Positions 13,816-22,686 of a stretch of DNA of 37,713 nucleotides are shown piece by piece. Position 1 is the first letter of the stretch. Each line of letters begins with the position of its first letter. A program made the translations under genes and the position numbers. The notes beneath the pieces were generated by a model, which was given only the letters and a program-made list of their open reading frames with translations, was not told the DNA's origin and ran no database searches. Source of the stretch: an uncultured Prevotella sp. (GTDB lineage Bacteria; Bacteroidota; Bacteroidia; Bacteroidales; Bacteroidaceae); NCBI GenBank assembly GCA_946612625.1, contig CAMOEW010000013.1:1-37713 (forward strand), given 5' to 3'.

Positions 13816-15387
13816 ATGAAAAAAGCATTAGTGATATTCATTTCCTTGCTGTCATCGCAGAGTTTCTGCCATGCGCAGAACAACAAAGATAAAGACGACC
13901 CGTTGGCAAATCTCGGAGCGTCGTATGAGAACTTCAATGCATACGCCAGAAAAGAGTATGAAGATTTCCGTGACCAGGCTAACCAGGAATACGCTGAATT
14001 TCTGCGCAAAGGATGGAAGAAGTTTGAGGCAAAAAAGAAAAAACCTGCTCCCAAAGAACCCATCACAGTACCTCCGCAGCAGGTCAGTCCAGAAAAGAAG
14101 TCACAGCCACTGAAGACAGAGGCGTTCTTCCTCTTCAAATTGTTTTCATCAAAGAAGAAGTCGAAGACACCCGAACCCGTGGCTCCCATTCCAGAAGTAA
14201 AACCGGAGGAACAGAATGTGGAAAAACCTGCCGACGCTAAAAAAGAAATCGCCGTGGAAAATCCCAAACCGGCTCCTGTTCAGCAGTACCGCGCGTTCCG
14301 ATTCTACGGTACAGAAGGAAAGGTAAGGTTCAACGACAGCCAGAAATACAAGTTCACAACATGCAACAACAACGAGGTTGCAGATATGTGGACGCGGTGC
14401 AGTAAGCACGACTACAACAATACAATCATCGACTGTTTGAAACTGCGCGACGAACATCACCTATGCGACTTTGCATACATCGAGATGCTCCGTTGTTTGG
14501 GCGACACAATTTTCGGGAAAGACACCAACGAGTCGGAATTCTTCACAGCATACATTTACTGCCAGTCGGGATATCAGGTGCGCATCGGACGCAGCAACGA
14601 CAAACTGTACCTGCTCTATGGCAGCGAGCACCATATATACGACAAAAACTACTACTTCCTCGACCAAAAATCGTTCTTCCTGCTGACGGGAAATCCCAGT
14701 TCGTTGTCTATATGCGACTCGCCTTTCAAAGGCGAGAAACCGCTCGACCTGTGTATGGATAAGAGCCAGGATTTGAAATACGAAAAGGCTGACGAGCGCA
14801 CATATCGAAGCACAAAATACCCAGACCTGCAGGTAACTGTAAGCGTAAACAAGAACCTAATCAAGTTCTACAACGACTATCCCACATCGATGATCGACGA
14901 CAACTTCCTTACCCGTTGGGCAATGTATGCCAATACGCCGCTCGACGAGAGTGTAAAACAGTCGCTATATCCACAGTTGAAGAGTCATCTCGCAGGCAAG
15001 GATGAACTTGAGCAGGTAAGTATGCTGCTCGACCTTGTACAAAACGGATTTACATACGAGTACGACGACAAGGTATGGGGTGGCGACCGTGCATTTTTCG
15101 CCGAGGAGACGCTCTACTATCCGTATCAGGACTGTGAGGACCGCTCTATTCTGTTCAGCCGACTGGTGCGCGACCTCGTAGGACTGAAGGTGGTACTGGT
15201 GTTCTATCCGGCTCCCAACGCTCACCTTTCTACTGCCGTGTGTTTCAACAAGGAAGTGCCGGGCGACTATTATATAGTAAACAACAAGCACTTCACAGCC
15301 TGCGATCCGACATATTTCGACGCTCCTGTGGGAATGCAGATGGACATTGTGGATACCCAGCACGCACAGGTGATACTTCTCGAATAA
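13816..15387 (+). CDS. Exported transglutaminase-like cysteine protein with coiled linker
   Basis: A 523-residue exported protein. The signal peptide ends CHAQ (about residue 21). Residues about 25-155 are highly charged and Lys/Pro/Glu-rich, probably a coiled segment and a flexible spacer. The C-terminal 140 residues resemble a transglutaminase-like cysteine hydrolase: YPYQDCEDRSILFSRL gives a candidate Cys440, NAHLSTAV gives His470, and CDPTYFD gives Asp497, in the right order for a Cys-His-Asp triad. Such domains act as proteases, cross-linkers or amidases. The central part (about 160-420) is unassigned. It lies 12 bases after the FecR-like gene. Substrates may be the PEGA or BACON proteins next door, but this is inference. 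Confidence 0.65.
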   Translation: MKKALVIFISLLSSQSFCHAQNNKDKDDPLANLGASYENFNAYARKEYEDFRDQANQEYAEFLRKGWKKFEAKKKKPAPKEPITVPPQQVSPEKKSQPLKTEAFFLFKLFSSKKKSKTPEPVAPIPEVKPEEQNVEKPADAKKEIAVENPKPAPVQQYRAFRFYGTEGKVRFNDSQKYKFTTCNNNEVADMWTRCSKHDYNNTIIDCLKLRDEHHLCDFAYIEMLRCLGDTIFGKDTNESEFFTAYIYCQSGYQVRIGRSNDKLYLLYGSEHHIYDKNYYFLDQKSFFLLTGNPSSLSICDSPFKGEKPLDLCMDKSQDLKYEKADERTYRSTKYPDLQVTVSVNKNLIKFYNDYPTSMIDDNFLTRWAMYANTPLDESVKQSLYPQLKSHLAGKDELEQVSMLLDLVQNGFTYEYDDKVWGGDRAFFAEETLYYPYQDCEDRSILFSRLVRDLVGLKVVLVFYPAPNAHLSTAVCFNKEVPGDYYIVNNKHFTACDPTYFDAPVGMQMDIVDTQHAQVILLE

Positions 15388-15418
15388 TGCTATAACAGAT
15401 AACGAAAAATATCATAAT

Positions 15419-16963
15419 ATGAAAAAACTTCTTTCTATTTCTATTATCTCCTTCCTTGCAGTGACAAGCATGATGGCACAAGGACTGAAGATTATTGATT
15501 TCAAGCTACTTGAGTCAGACCTGACGGCAACCACACACGGTACATCAAAGACCGACCAGAACGGAGAGACCGCCGCCCTCATCAAGATAGTTACACCCGA
15601 GCGAGGATTCATCTTCGACGGCGGTTCGCTCGGTATTGTTGCTACAGAGGAACACGCAGGAGAAATATGGCTTTACGTGCCACGCCGGGCTCAGAAGCTT
15701 ATCGTTAGACATCCGCTGTTCGGAGTAAACCGCGACTATTTCTACCCCATTCCTGTTGAGGGAGCACGTACATACGAAATGCTCATTGACATCGGTACAG
15801 GCAGATACACGACAATAACATCAGAGGTTGCAAAATCGGAGATATACATCGACGGTGAGCCATGCGGCGAGGCTCCTATATACAATAAATATCTCAACTA
15901 TGGACGTCATATCATACGTGCCGCCAAAGACCGACACGAAGGAAGCGACACTATCTACATCACTACCAACGATGACGAGAAAACCCGCGTCATTCCTATT
16001 GCCATGCGCGACATGAGCGATCACTTCGGCAATGTAAACATCAGCGTAGAGAAAAATGCTGAAATATGGTTTGAAGGAAAGCGCATGGGTATCGGTTCAT
16101 GGCAGACACAGCTACGCGAAGGCTCTTATGTAGTTGAAACACGTAAGGTTGACTGCGACCCAGAGAAAACATCGTTCACTGTGGTAGCCCAACAGCAGAA
16201 CAACATTTCTGCTGCGCCACCGACGCCATGGACAGGTCGGTTACGTATATTCACACGTCCTGACAATGTACAGGCAACATACAACGGGACATCTACCATC
16301 GACTTGAGCGAGAGCCATACGCTTCCCATCGGAACATATCAGCTCGAAATGCAGAAACGGGGTTATATAAGTCAGAACCACGAATACACAGTTGTGCGCA
16401 ACCAGACCACCGTGGATACTGTAAAACTTGAAAAAATAAAGTATATCAAGCCAAAAGCTTTTTATTTTGGCGCCGGCTATTCACTACGTTCGCTTGGAGG
16501 TATTTCCGCACTGGCAGGCATAGTATTTAAAAGACATGACCTCCAGCTGAGCTACACTTTCGGAATATCAGCCTCTGATGATGTTCACTGGTACAGCACA
16601 GACGGTCTCGACACATATCTCAGCAGCATCAGTTACAAGCGCAGCACCTTCGCTGTAAAATACGGCTATCAGTTTGAGTTGACCAACCGTCTGGGACTCA
16701 CGCCACAGGTAGGCTACACCATCGAGAGACTTTCCGGAACAGTTAATACCGGCACAAATCTCTTCGGAGACAAGGCTTCAGCCAGTTGTCTGTCGATTGG
16801 TGCAAAATTGCTCTACGCACCGATACAACGTCTGTATCTTTTTGCAGCTCCCGAAGTGTCGTTTGCCGTTCAGAAAGATTACAACTTCAAGAACATTGCT
16901 GATGCAAGCGACATCAGTGCAGGTGGATTCCAAACCACCATTGGTGTTATATTCAACTTCTAA
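15419..16963 (+). CDS. PEGA-domain outer membrane protein
   Basis: A 514-residue exported protein. The signal peptide ends MMAQ (about residue 20). Residues about 140-340 hold PEGA-like beta units: ITSEVAKSEIYIDGEPCGEAPIY, split as SEIYIDGEPCGEAPI, then AEIWFEGKRMGIGSW and VQATYNGTST. PEGA units usually act as surface adhesive or peptidoglycan-proximal modules. The C-terminal third (about 350-514) alternates strands ending in IGVIFNF, typical of a small outer-membrane barrel. Together it resembles a surface-exposed or periplasm-facing sensor anchored in the outer membrane. It lies 31 bases after the transglutaminase-like gene and 25 before the BACON lipoprotein. The second unit's exact boundaries are uncertain. 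Confidence 0.75.
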   Translation: MKKLLSISIISFLAVTSMMAQGLKIIDFKLLESDLTATTHGTSKTDQNGETAALIKIVTPERGFIFDGGSLGIVATEEHAGEIWLYVPRRAQKLIVRHPLFGVNRDYFYPIPVEGARTYEMLIDIGTGRYTTITSEVAKSEIYIDGEPCGEAPIYNKYLNYGRHIIRAAKDRHEGSDTIYITTNDDEKTRVIPIAMRDMSDHFGNVNISVEKNAEIWFEGKRMGIGSWQTQLREGSYVVETRKVDCDPEKTSFTVVAQQQNNISAAPPTPWTGRLRIFTRPDNVQATYNGTSTIDLSESHTLPIGTYQLEMQKRGYISQNHEYTVVRNQTTVDTVKLEKIKYIKPKAFYFGAGYSLRSLGGISALAGIVFKRHDLQLSYTFGISASDDVHWYSTDGLDTYLSSISYKRSTFAVKYGYQFELTNRLGLTPQVGYTIERLSGTVNTGTNLFGDKASASCLSIGAKLLYAPIQRLYLFAAPEVSFAVQKDYNFKNIADASDISAGGFQTTIGVIFNF

Positions 16964-16988
16964 TTTTCACATTATTATATAGAAAGAT

Positions 16989-18041
16989 ATGAAAAAAAGA
17001 ATATTTTTATACGTGGTATTTCCAATGCTTGCACTTACCGTTGCCATAACCTCGTGCAAGTCGGACGATGAACTAACTGCCGAGCCACACTCAGAACTAC
17101 TCAATGTAGAGAAGGCTATAACTATGACCGCTTCGCAGACGGAATATGCCATCAACGTCAAGGCCGACTGTCATTGGACTGTAAATGTGGAGAAGGCGCC
17201 CGACTCAACACTCACGGAATGGGCCGACCTTACAGTACAGCCGCTTTCAGGCGACGGCAATGGAACCATTGTCGTACTGACATCGCAGAACACAAGCACT
17301 CGCGAGCGTGCTGCACTACTGACACTTACCACTGCGGGTGGTCTGAGAGAAATAGTAAACGTACGACAGACTCTCGGAGGCGGTGCCATCAATGTACATA
17401 CTCGCTCAATGAACTTCCTTGCCGAGCCTACCGAATCACAGACTTTCACCATCTCAAGCAACGACAAGTGGCAAATACTCGGACTCGATGCCTGCAACTG
17501 GCTGCATTTGTCAAAGTTAAACGGCAACAGCGGTATCAACAATATCACAGTCACCGCTGACGAGATTCAGGACGACGTTGACCGAAATATTACAATAACT
17601 GCTGCTCTTGTCAGCGGCGAAGGATCGCAGGACATACTCATCACACAAAATGGAAAGGCGTTTATCAACCTGAGTGTTGATCCGGCAGAGGTACAGCCAT
17701 TCCCTGGTTACGGTGGCGAACGAGAGTTCACAGTCAAATGCAATGCAGCATGGAGGATATATCTGCCTGAGGCATCACGTCAATGGCTTCATATAGAACC
17801 TGAACAGGGTGTGGGAGACGGAACTTTTAGAATTTTCTGCGAACCTAACGAAAGTGAGATTGAGCGCCCGACGGTGGTAATCGTTACGGCAGGCACACGG
17901 AATCCGCAGCAGGTAAATCTGTTCATAAATCAGTATAGCAGAGACCAAGGACAGGAACCTGGGCCTGATGTAACTCCTGACAACGGCGACAATCCGAACC
18001 CACGTCTTTCACCAACAAAACATAACGACAAAGACGAATGA
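16989..18041 (+). CDS. BACON-domain lipoprotein
   Basis: A 350-residue lipoprotein; the signal ends AITSC (Cys23). Three consecutive BACON-type beta-sandwich units follow: about 45-128 (DCHWTVNVEKAP ... VNVRQTLGG), about 130-227 (NDKWQILGLD ... DILITQNGK), and about 230-318 (NAAWRIYLPE ... QQVNLFINQYS). Each has the characteristic xxWxI/V and final I..Q motif. BACON domains bind carbohydrate or mucin and are common in Bacteroidetes surface proteins. The last 30 residues are Asp/Asn/Pro-rich, probably disordered. The stop overlaps the start of the next gene by 4 bases (ATGA), so translation is coupled. Role: likely surface or periplasmic binding component of the envelope operon. Confidence 0.8.
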   Translation: MKKRIFLYVVFPMLALTVAITSCKSDDELTAEPHSELLNVEKAITMTASQTEYAINVKADCHWTVNVEKAPDSTLTEWADLTVQPLSGDGNGTIVVLTSQNTSTRERAALLTLTTAGGLREIVNVRQTLGGGAINVHTRSMNFLAEPTESQTFTISSNDKWQILGLDACNWLHLSKLNGNSGINNITVTADEIQDDVDRNITITAALVSGEGSQDILITQNGKAFINLSVDPAEVQPFPGYGGEREFTVKCNAAWRIYLPEASRQWLHIEPEQGVGDGTFRIFCEPNESEIERPTVVIVTAGTRNPQQVNLFINQYSRDQGQEPGPDVTPDNGDNPNPRLSPTKHNDKDE

Positions 18042-19891
18042 AGAGATTCTCATTCATACTTATGCTTCTTTTGCTACCCCTATGTCTGAAAGCACAGGAG
18101 GCGGCAGAGAAGGCCGAGAAAATAAAGAACGACCCTGAATATCTATGGGGCGAGGGATTTGGTGACACTTATGCCAATGCCAATCAACAGGCATTGGCAA
18201 ATCTTGTCAGCAAGATTAGCGTCAACGTGCGCAGTGAATTCACTATCGATGAGACTGAAATCAATTCGTCGGCGGGCGGTGATTTTAACTCTGTCATGGA
18301 GTCGGTGGTCAAAACTTATGCCCACGGAAATCTGAGTAACACCCACGAACTGATAATAAGCACAAAGCCAGAGGCGCATGTACTCAGATATATAAAGACG
18401 AGCGAAGTGCAGCGTATGTTCAAGGAACGCGAAGACCGCATTATGAGTTACATAGCAAGTGCACGTAATGCCGAGCGTGAAAGCCGTATCGACGATGCAC
18501 TGCGCAATTATTACTGGGCGCTGTGCCTTCTGAAGTCTCTGCAGCACCCCAATGCAATGAAATACCGCGTTGACGGAATTGACGTTACTCTGACAGTATG
18601 GATCCCCGAACAGATTAACTCCATCGTAAGTCTTGTAAAGGGAGAAGTGACAAGCATTGAAGAGAATATGATAGGACTTCTGTTCACATACAAGGGTAAT
18701 CCTGTTACCAGCCTGGACTTCCACTATTGGGACGGCCAAAACTTCAGTAACATTGAGTCGGCAAAAGACGGTATTGCAGAAATAGAAATGCGTCCGGGTG
18801 CCGACATGAGCAAACTCGACATAACATACGAGTATGAATACACTGGTCAAATGAATCAGGACAACGAACTACAGATGGTATCGCAGGTATTCAACGGAAC
18901 CAAGTTCCCAAAGGCAAAGTCGAAGATTATCGCAGGAAAGAAGTCGGAACAGAAGAAAGCGCAGGCAGTATATCAGGAAGCCGTCAAAAACATGTCGGTG
19001 GCTACACATGCTGTCAGCGTAGCACAACCAAAAAACTATATCAAAGATATTGAGAGCATCGTAACTGCCATAAGAAAGAAAGACTACGCCTCGGTTCAGT
19101 CGCTGTTTTCTCCCGAAGGCTATAACATGTTCACGTCGCTCATAAACTATGGTCAGGCTACTATCATGGGCAACCCAGAGATTAAATGCTACGACATGAA
19201 CGGCCGCGTGATTTGTCGTAGCGTTCCAATGAAGTTTAAATTCAAAAACAACAAGCGCTCGTTCGTCGAAGATGTAACATTTACATTCAATAAAGACAAC
19301 CGCATCGAGACCGTTGCATTCGGACTCGACAAAGTAGCTCGTGACGATATTTTCAACCGGCATGGAACGGCATGGAACGATACCGTCAGAATGGTGATAG
19401 CAACCTTCTTGGAAAACTACAAAACAGCATTCGCACTTAAACGTCTCGACTATATAAAGAGTATCTTCGATGATGATGCAATCATAATCGTTGGGCACAT
19501 GGTGAAAACGGCCAAGGGCAAACCTGGCGAAAACCAGAAGTACCTTGACAACAAAATGGTGAAATACAACCGTATCGACAAGAAACAGTACATCAAGAAT
19601 CTCGAAAAGTGTTTTGCCAGTAATGAGTTCATAAACATCCGCTTTTACGACAACGAAGTAAGCAAAATGGGCAAGGGAGGCGAGCTCTTTGGAATTCAGA
19701 TTCACCAGGACTATTACTCGTCAAGCTATGCCGACACAGGATATCTGTTCCTGATGGTTGACATCAATGATGCAGACCAGCCTATAATAAAGGTTCGCAC
19801 TTGGCAGCCACAACGCGACCCTAACATCAATTCCAACTACCCGAAAGACGACCGACATTATGGTCTGATTGACGGTGGTATTTTTGAATAA
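18038..19891 (+). CDS. Large LPP20-type exported protein with NTF2-like C-terminus
   Basis: A 617-residue exported protein. The signal peptide ends CLKAQ (about residue 20). Residues about 33-130 match the LPP20 lipoprotein domain: YLWGEGFGDTYANANQQA, then LVSKISVNVRSEF. It has no lipobox, however. A helical segment (about 130-180, REDRIMSYIASARNAERES) and a central beta-rich part follow. The last 280 residues contain two NTF2/SnoaL-like units, the second starting near FLENYKTAFALKRLDYI and ending KVRTWQP. LPP20 proteins in other bacteria often accompany outer-membrane assembly or flagellar systems, but this architecture is different. It overlaps the BACON gene by 4 bases and is 15 bases before the LytTR regulator. 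Confidence 0.7.
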   Translation: MKRFSFILMLLLLPLCLKAQEAAEKAEKIKNDPEYLWGEGFGDTYANANQQALANLVSKISVNVRSEFTIDETEINSSAGGDFNSVMESVVKTYAHGNLSNTHELIISTKPEAHVLRYIKTSEVQRMFKEREDRIMSYIASARNAERESRIDDALRNYYWALCLLKSLQHPNAMKYRVDGIDVTLTVWIPEQINSIVSLVKGEVTSIEENMIGLLFTYKGNPVTSLDFHYWDGQNFSNIESAKDGIAEIEMRPGADMSKLDITYEYEYTGQMNQDNELQMVSQVFNGTKFPKAKSKIIAGKKSEQKKAQAVYQEAVKNMSVATHAVSVAQPKNYIKDIESIVTAIRKKDYASVQSLFSPEGYNMFTSLINYGQATIMGNPEIKCYDMNGRVICRSVPMKFKFKNNKRSFVEDVTFTFNKDNRIETVAFGLDKVARDDIFNRHGTAWNDTVRMVIATFLENYKTAFALKRLDYIKSIFDDDAIIIVGHMVKTAKGKPGENQKYLDNKMVKYNRIDKKQYIKNLEKCFASNEFINIRFYDNEVSKMGKGGELFGIQIHQDYYSSSYADTGYLFLMVDINDADQPIIKVRTWQPQRDPNINSNYPKDDRHYGLIDGGIFE

Positions 19892-19906
19892 ACCAGAAAT
19901 GATATT

Positions 19907-20629
19907 ATGACATGTATTGCCATCGATGACGAGCCATTGGCTCTAAGGCAGCTTGAGAACTATATCTCAAAGATACCGTTTCTTGAATTGGTCAGTACAT
20001 GCAGTAGTGCAGTCGAAGCCAAGCAATTGCTCAATGAAGATGCTGTAGATGTAATATTTGCCGACATCAACATGCCAGATCTTAACGGTCTTGACTTTGT
20101 GCGCTCGCTTGCATCGCCACCACTCGTTGTATTTACCACGGCATACTCGGAGTTTGCCATCGACAGCTATAGGGTTGATGCCGTGGATTACTTGTTAAAG
20201 CCTTTCGGACTTGACGACTTCCGCCGTGCAGCCAACAAGGCAAAACAACGCTACGACATGATGAACGCCGCGGTAGCAAGGACAGGTAACGCGACCGATG
20301 ATGACACTTTGTATCTGAAAACAGACTACAAGGTGGTTCGAGTCAACATCAGCAGTATAGAATATGTAGAAGGAATGAGCGAGTATCTGAAAATACATAT
20401 CGATAATCAGCCCAAACCTATTATCGTACTCCTTGCCATGAAGAAGTTAGAAGAACACCTGCCAGATTATTTCATGCGCATCCATCGTTCTTATATCGTA
20501 AATCTGAAAAAAATTCAAGAGGTGAACAAAAATCGCGTCATCATCGATGCCGATACCTACCTACCCATCGGTGACATGTATAAAGAAGCATTCAACAATT
20601 ATCTCAGCACCAAGTTTTTAGGAAAATAA
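19907..20629 (+). CDS. LytTR-family response regulator
   Basis: A 240-residue cytoplasmic regulator. Residues 1-120 are a receiver domain: IDDEP near the start, phospho-acceptor Asp53 in FADINMPDLNG, Thr77 region VVFTTAY, and Lys98 in LLKPFG. Residues about 138-238 are a LytTR DNA-binding domain: LKTDYKVVRVNISSIEYVEG (given as VVRVNISSIEYVEG), YLKIHI, and FMRIHRSYIVNLKKI. It is translated 15 bases after the LPP20-type gene, hence from the operon promoter at 11471. No kinase is next to it; the nearest LytS-type kinase is at 10165-11370. A LytTR-shaped direct repeat lies at 6499-6528. DsbD follows after 8 bases. Confidence 0.93.
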   Translation: MTCIAIDDEPLALRQLENYISKIPFLELVSTCSSAVEAKQLLNEDAVDVIFADINMPDLNGLDFVRSLASPPLVVFTTAYSEFAIDSYRVDAVDYLLKPFGLDDFRRAANKAKQRYDMMNAAVARTGNATDDDTLYLKTDYKVVRVNISSIEYVEGMSEYLKIHIDNQPKPIIVLLAMKKLEEHLPDYFMRIHRSYIVNLKKIQEVNKNRVIIDADTYLPIGDMYKEAFNNYLSTKFLGK

Positions 20630-20637
20630 CACCATAT

Positions 20638-22659
20638 ATGAAGAAATTACTATCACAGTTCTTTCTGCTGCTCGTTTCAGCTGTGTCGATGGCACAGGTA
20701 CTAAACCCAGTACGGTTCACATCGAAAATGAACATTATGAACGAGAATGAAGCTGAGATATTATTCACTGCGACCATAGATAAAGGATGGCATGTATATT
20801 CTCACAATCTCGGAGCGGACGGTCCCATTCAAGCATCGTTCAACATAAACAGAATGGAAGGGGCATCGCCCATTGGCAATCTTTCACATCGTGGCACCGA
20901 AATAAAGCATATGGACGCAATATTCGGCATGGAACTGAGATATTTTGAACAAAGTGTCACCTTCGTCCAAAAGATACGTTTCACTGCACGTAACTATGTT
21001 ATCGACTGTTATCTTGAATATGGAGCTTGCAACGATGAGTCGTGCCTGCCCCCGTCACAAGTACAGTTTACGACTAAAGGAGAACTTGAATCAAAGGAAG
21101 AAAAAACAGCAATACCGACAAGTACAGATAATTCCGACTCTACAGATATTGATAAGAATAATGAGAATCACGAGGATAATGATATCTATGAGAATAATGA
21201 GTTCAACGAGGATAATAAAATCAACGAGGATAATGAAGCTATTGAGGCGAATAGGTCCAATGAGTTCTCTTTCACATCGCTGTGGTCAGTGTTTCTTGCA
21301 GGATTACTCGGCGGATTTCTCGCATTGCTGACACCATGCGTATGGCCAATAATACCCATGACGGTGTCGTTTTTCCTAAAACGAAATAAAAGCCGCCACA
21401 AGGCAGTTAAAGAAGCTCTCACATACGGAGTATCAATTGTCGTGATTTACGTCCTATTAGGATTAGCTGTTACTCTCATCTTTGGACCAAGTGCCCTTAA
21501 TGCCATGTCAACAAACGCAGTGGTCAACATTCTCTTTGCACTATTGCTGATTATATTCGCAGCATCGTTCTTAGGAGCATTCGAAATAGCCCTACCATCT
21601 TCGTGGTCAACCAAAGTAGATTCCAAGGCGGAAAAAATGTCACTCGTCAGCACTCACTTGTCAATTCTCCTAATGGCATTCACCCTGGTAATTACTTCTT
21701 TTTCGTGTACAGGCCCCATAATAGGGTTTCTTCTTGTGGCAGTAGGAGCTCAGGGGAATCTTCTTGCGCCGACAACAGGTATGCTGGGCTTTGCCGTTGC
21801 ACTCGCTATTCCATTCACATTATTCGCAGTCTTTCCATCTCTACTGAAAACTGTTCCGAAGTCTGGCGGATGGATGAACGTGATAAAAGTATCGTTGGCA
21901 TTCATTGAGCTGGCATTCGCATTGAAGTTTCTGTCGGTTGCAGATCTCGCATACGGCTGGCACTTGCTCGACCGCGAGGTGTTCCTATCTCTGTGGATTG
22001 TTATTTTCGCGCTGTTAGGAGCCTATCTTCTGGGATGGATACGATTCCCTCACGACAGCGACGATAGACATATCAGTGTAACCAGATTTTTCCTTGCCCT
22101 TCTGCCGCTCGCCTTTACAATTTATATGATACCGGGGTTGTGGGGAGCTCCACTGAAAGCCATCAGCGCATTCACACCTCCTTTATATACACAAGACTTT
22201 CGTAATGCTTCAGGCAATCGAGACAATTCAACGGTGTCTGTCGAGGCACAATTTCGCGACTACGACGAGGGGCTTGCCTTTGCGCGCAAAGTTGGCAAGC
22301 CGCTTGTTCTCGATTTCACAGGATTTGGCTGCGTCAACTGCCGCAAAATGGAGGCTGCAGTTTGGACTGACCCGACAGTGGCCAAAATGCTCACGCACGA
22401 CTTTGTACTTGTATCACTTTATGTTGACGACAAGACTCCACTTGCCAGCACTATCACCGTTAAAGAAAATGGTGTTGAGCGCACATTGAAAACCCTGGGC
22501 GACAAGTGGAGCTATTTCCAGCGTTCGCGTTTCAAGGCAAATACCCAACCTTTCTATGTCATTATCGACACAGAAGGTAATCAAATTGGTCCCCACCGTT
22601 CCTATGACGAGGACGTCTCTGCATACATAAATTGGCTTAAAGGAGCCGTTAGAAAATAA
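20638..22659 (+). CDS. dsbD: Thiol:disulfide interchange protein DsbD-type
   Basis: A 673-residue three-domain membrane reductase that moves electrons from cytoplasmic thioredoxin to periplasmic thiols. After a signal peptide (ending SMAQ), residues about 21-145 form the N-terminal periplasmic domain with YLEYGACNDESCLPP. Residues 175-210 are a hexapeptide-repeat linker. The membrane core (about 215-515) has eight or so segments and the conserved cysteines Cys234 (LLTPCVWP) and Cys357 (TSFSCTGP). The C-terminal thioredoxin domain (about 540-673) has the motif GCVNCRK (Cys565, Cys568). All expected cysteines are present. Only 8 bases separate it from the LytTR gene. It may keep the cysteines of exported neighbours reduced, for instance Cys440 of the transglutaminase-like protein; that is inference. 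Confidence 0.92.
   Translation: MKKLLSQFFLLLVSAVSMAQVLNPVRFTSKMNIMNENEAEILFTATIDKGWHVYSHNLGADGPIQASFNINRMEGASPIGNLSHRGTEIKHMDAIFGMELRYFEQSVTFVQKIRFTARNYVIDCYLEYGACNDESCLPPSQVQFTTKGELESKEEKTAIPTSTDNSDSTDIDKNNENHEDNDIYENNEFNEDNKINEDNEAIEANRSNEFSFTSLWSVFLAGLLGGFLALLTPCVWPIIPMTVSFFLKRNKSRHKAVKEALTYGVSIVVIYVLLGLAVTLIFGPSALNAMSTNAVVNILFALLLIIFAASFLGAFEIALPSSWSTKVDSKAEKMSLVSTHLSILLMAFTLVITSFSCTGPIIGFLLVAVGAQGNLLAPTTGMLGFAVALAIPFTLFAVFPSLLKTVPKSGGWMNVIKVSLAFIELAFALKFLSVADLAYGWHLLDREVFLSLWIVIFALLGAYLLGWIRFPHDSDDRHISVTRFFLALLPLAFTIYMIPGLWGAPLKAISAFTPPLYTQDFRNASGNRDNSTVSVEAQFRDYDEGLAFARKVGKPLVLDFTGFGCVNCRKMEAAVWTDPTVAKMLTHDFVLVSLYVDDKTPLASTITVKENGVERTLKTLGDKWSYFQRSRFKANTQPFYVIIDTEGNQIGPHRSYDEDVSAYINWLKGAVRK
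21160..21267 (+). repeat. Six 18-bp units encoding an Asn/Glu hexapeptide repeat in DsbD
   Basis: Six consecutive 18-bp units encode NENHED, NDIYEN, NEFNED, NKINED, NEAIEA and NRSNEF (residues 175-210). Each starts with an Asn codon AAT and usually has Glu at position 5. It forms an acidic linker between the periplasmic domain and the membrane core. The DNA units are diverged but keep the period exactly. Confidence 0.85.
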
Positions 22660-22686
22660 GAGTTTATAATTAATAATTAAGATAAT

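Noticed and set aside
13509..14267. A 252-residue minus-strand frame
   Set aside because: It is antisense to the FecR-like and transglutaminase-like genes and has Phe/Ser/Gly-rich composition from antisense reading of Lys/Glu/Pro codons.
18869..19705. A 278-residue minus-strand frame, and a similar one at 18143-18850
   Set aside because: Both lie fully inside the large LPP20-type gene, have no recognisable domain, and result from codon bias of the sense gene.
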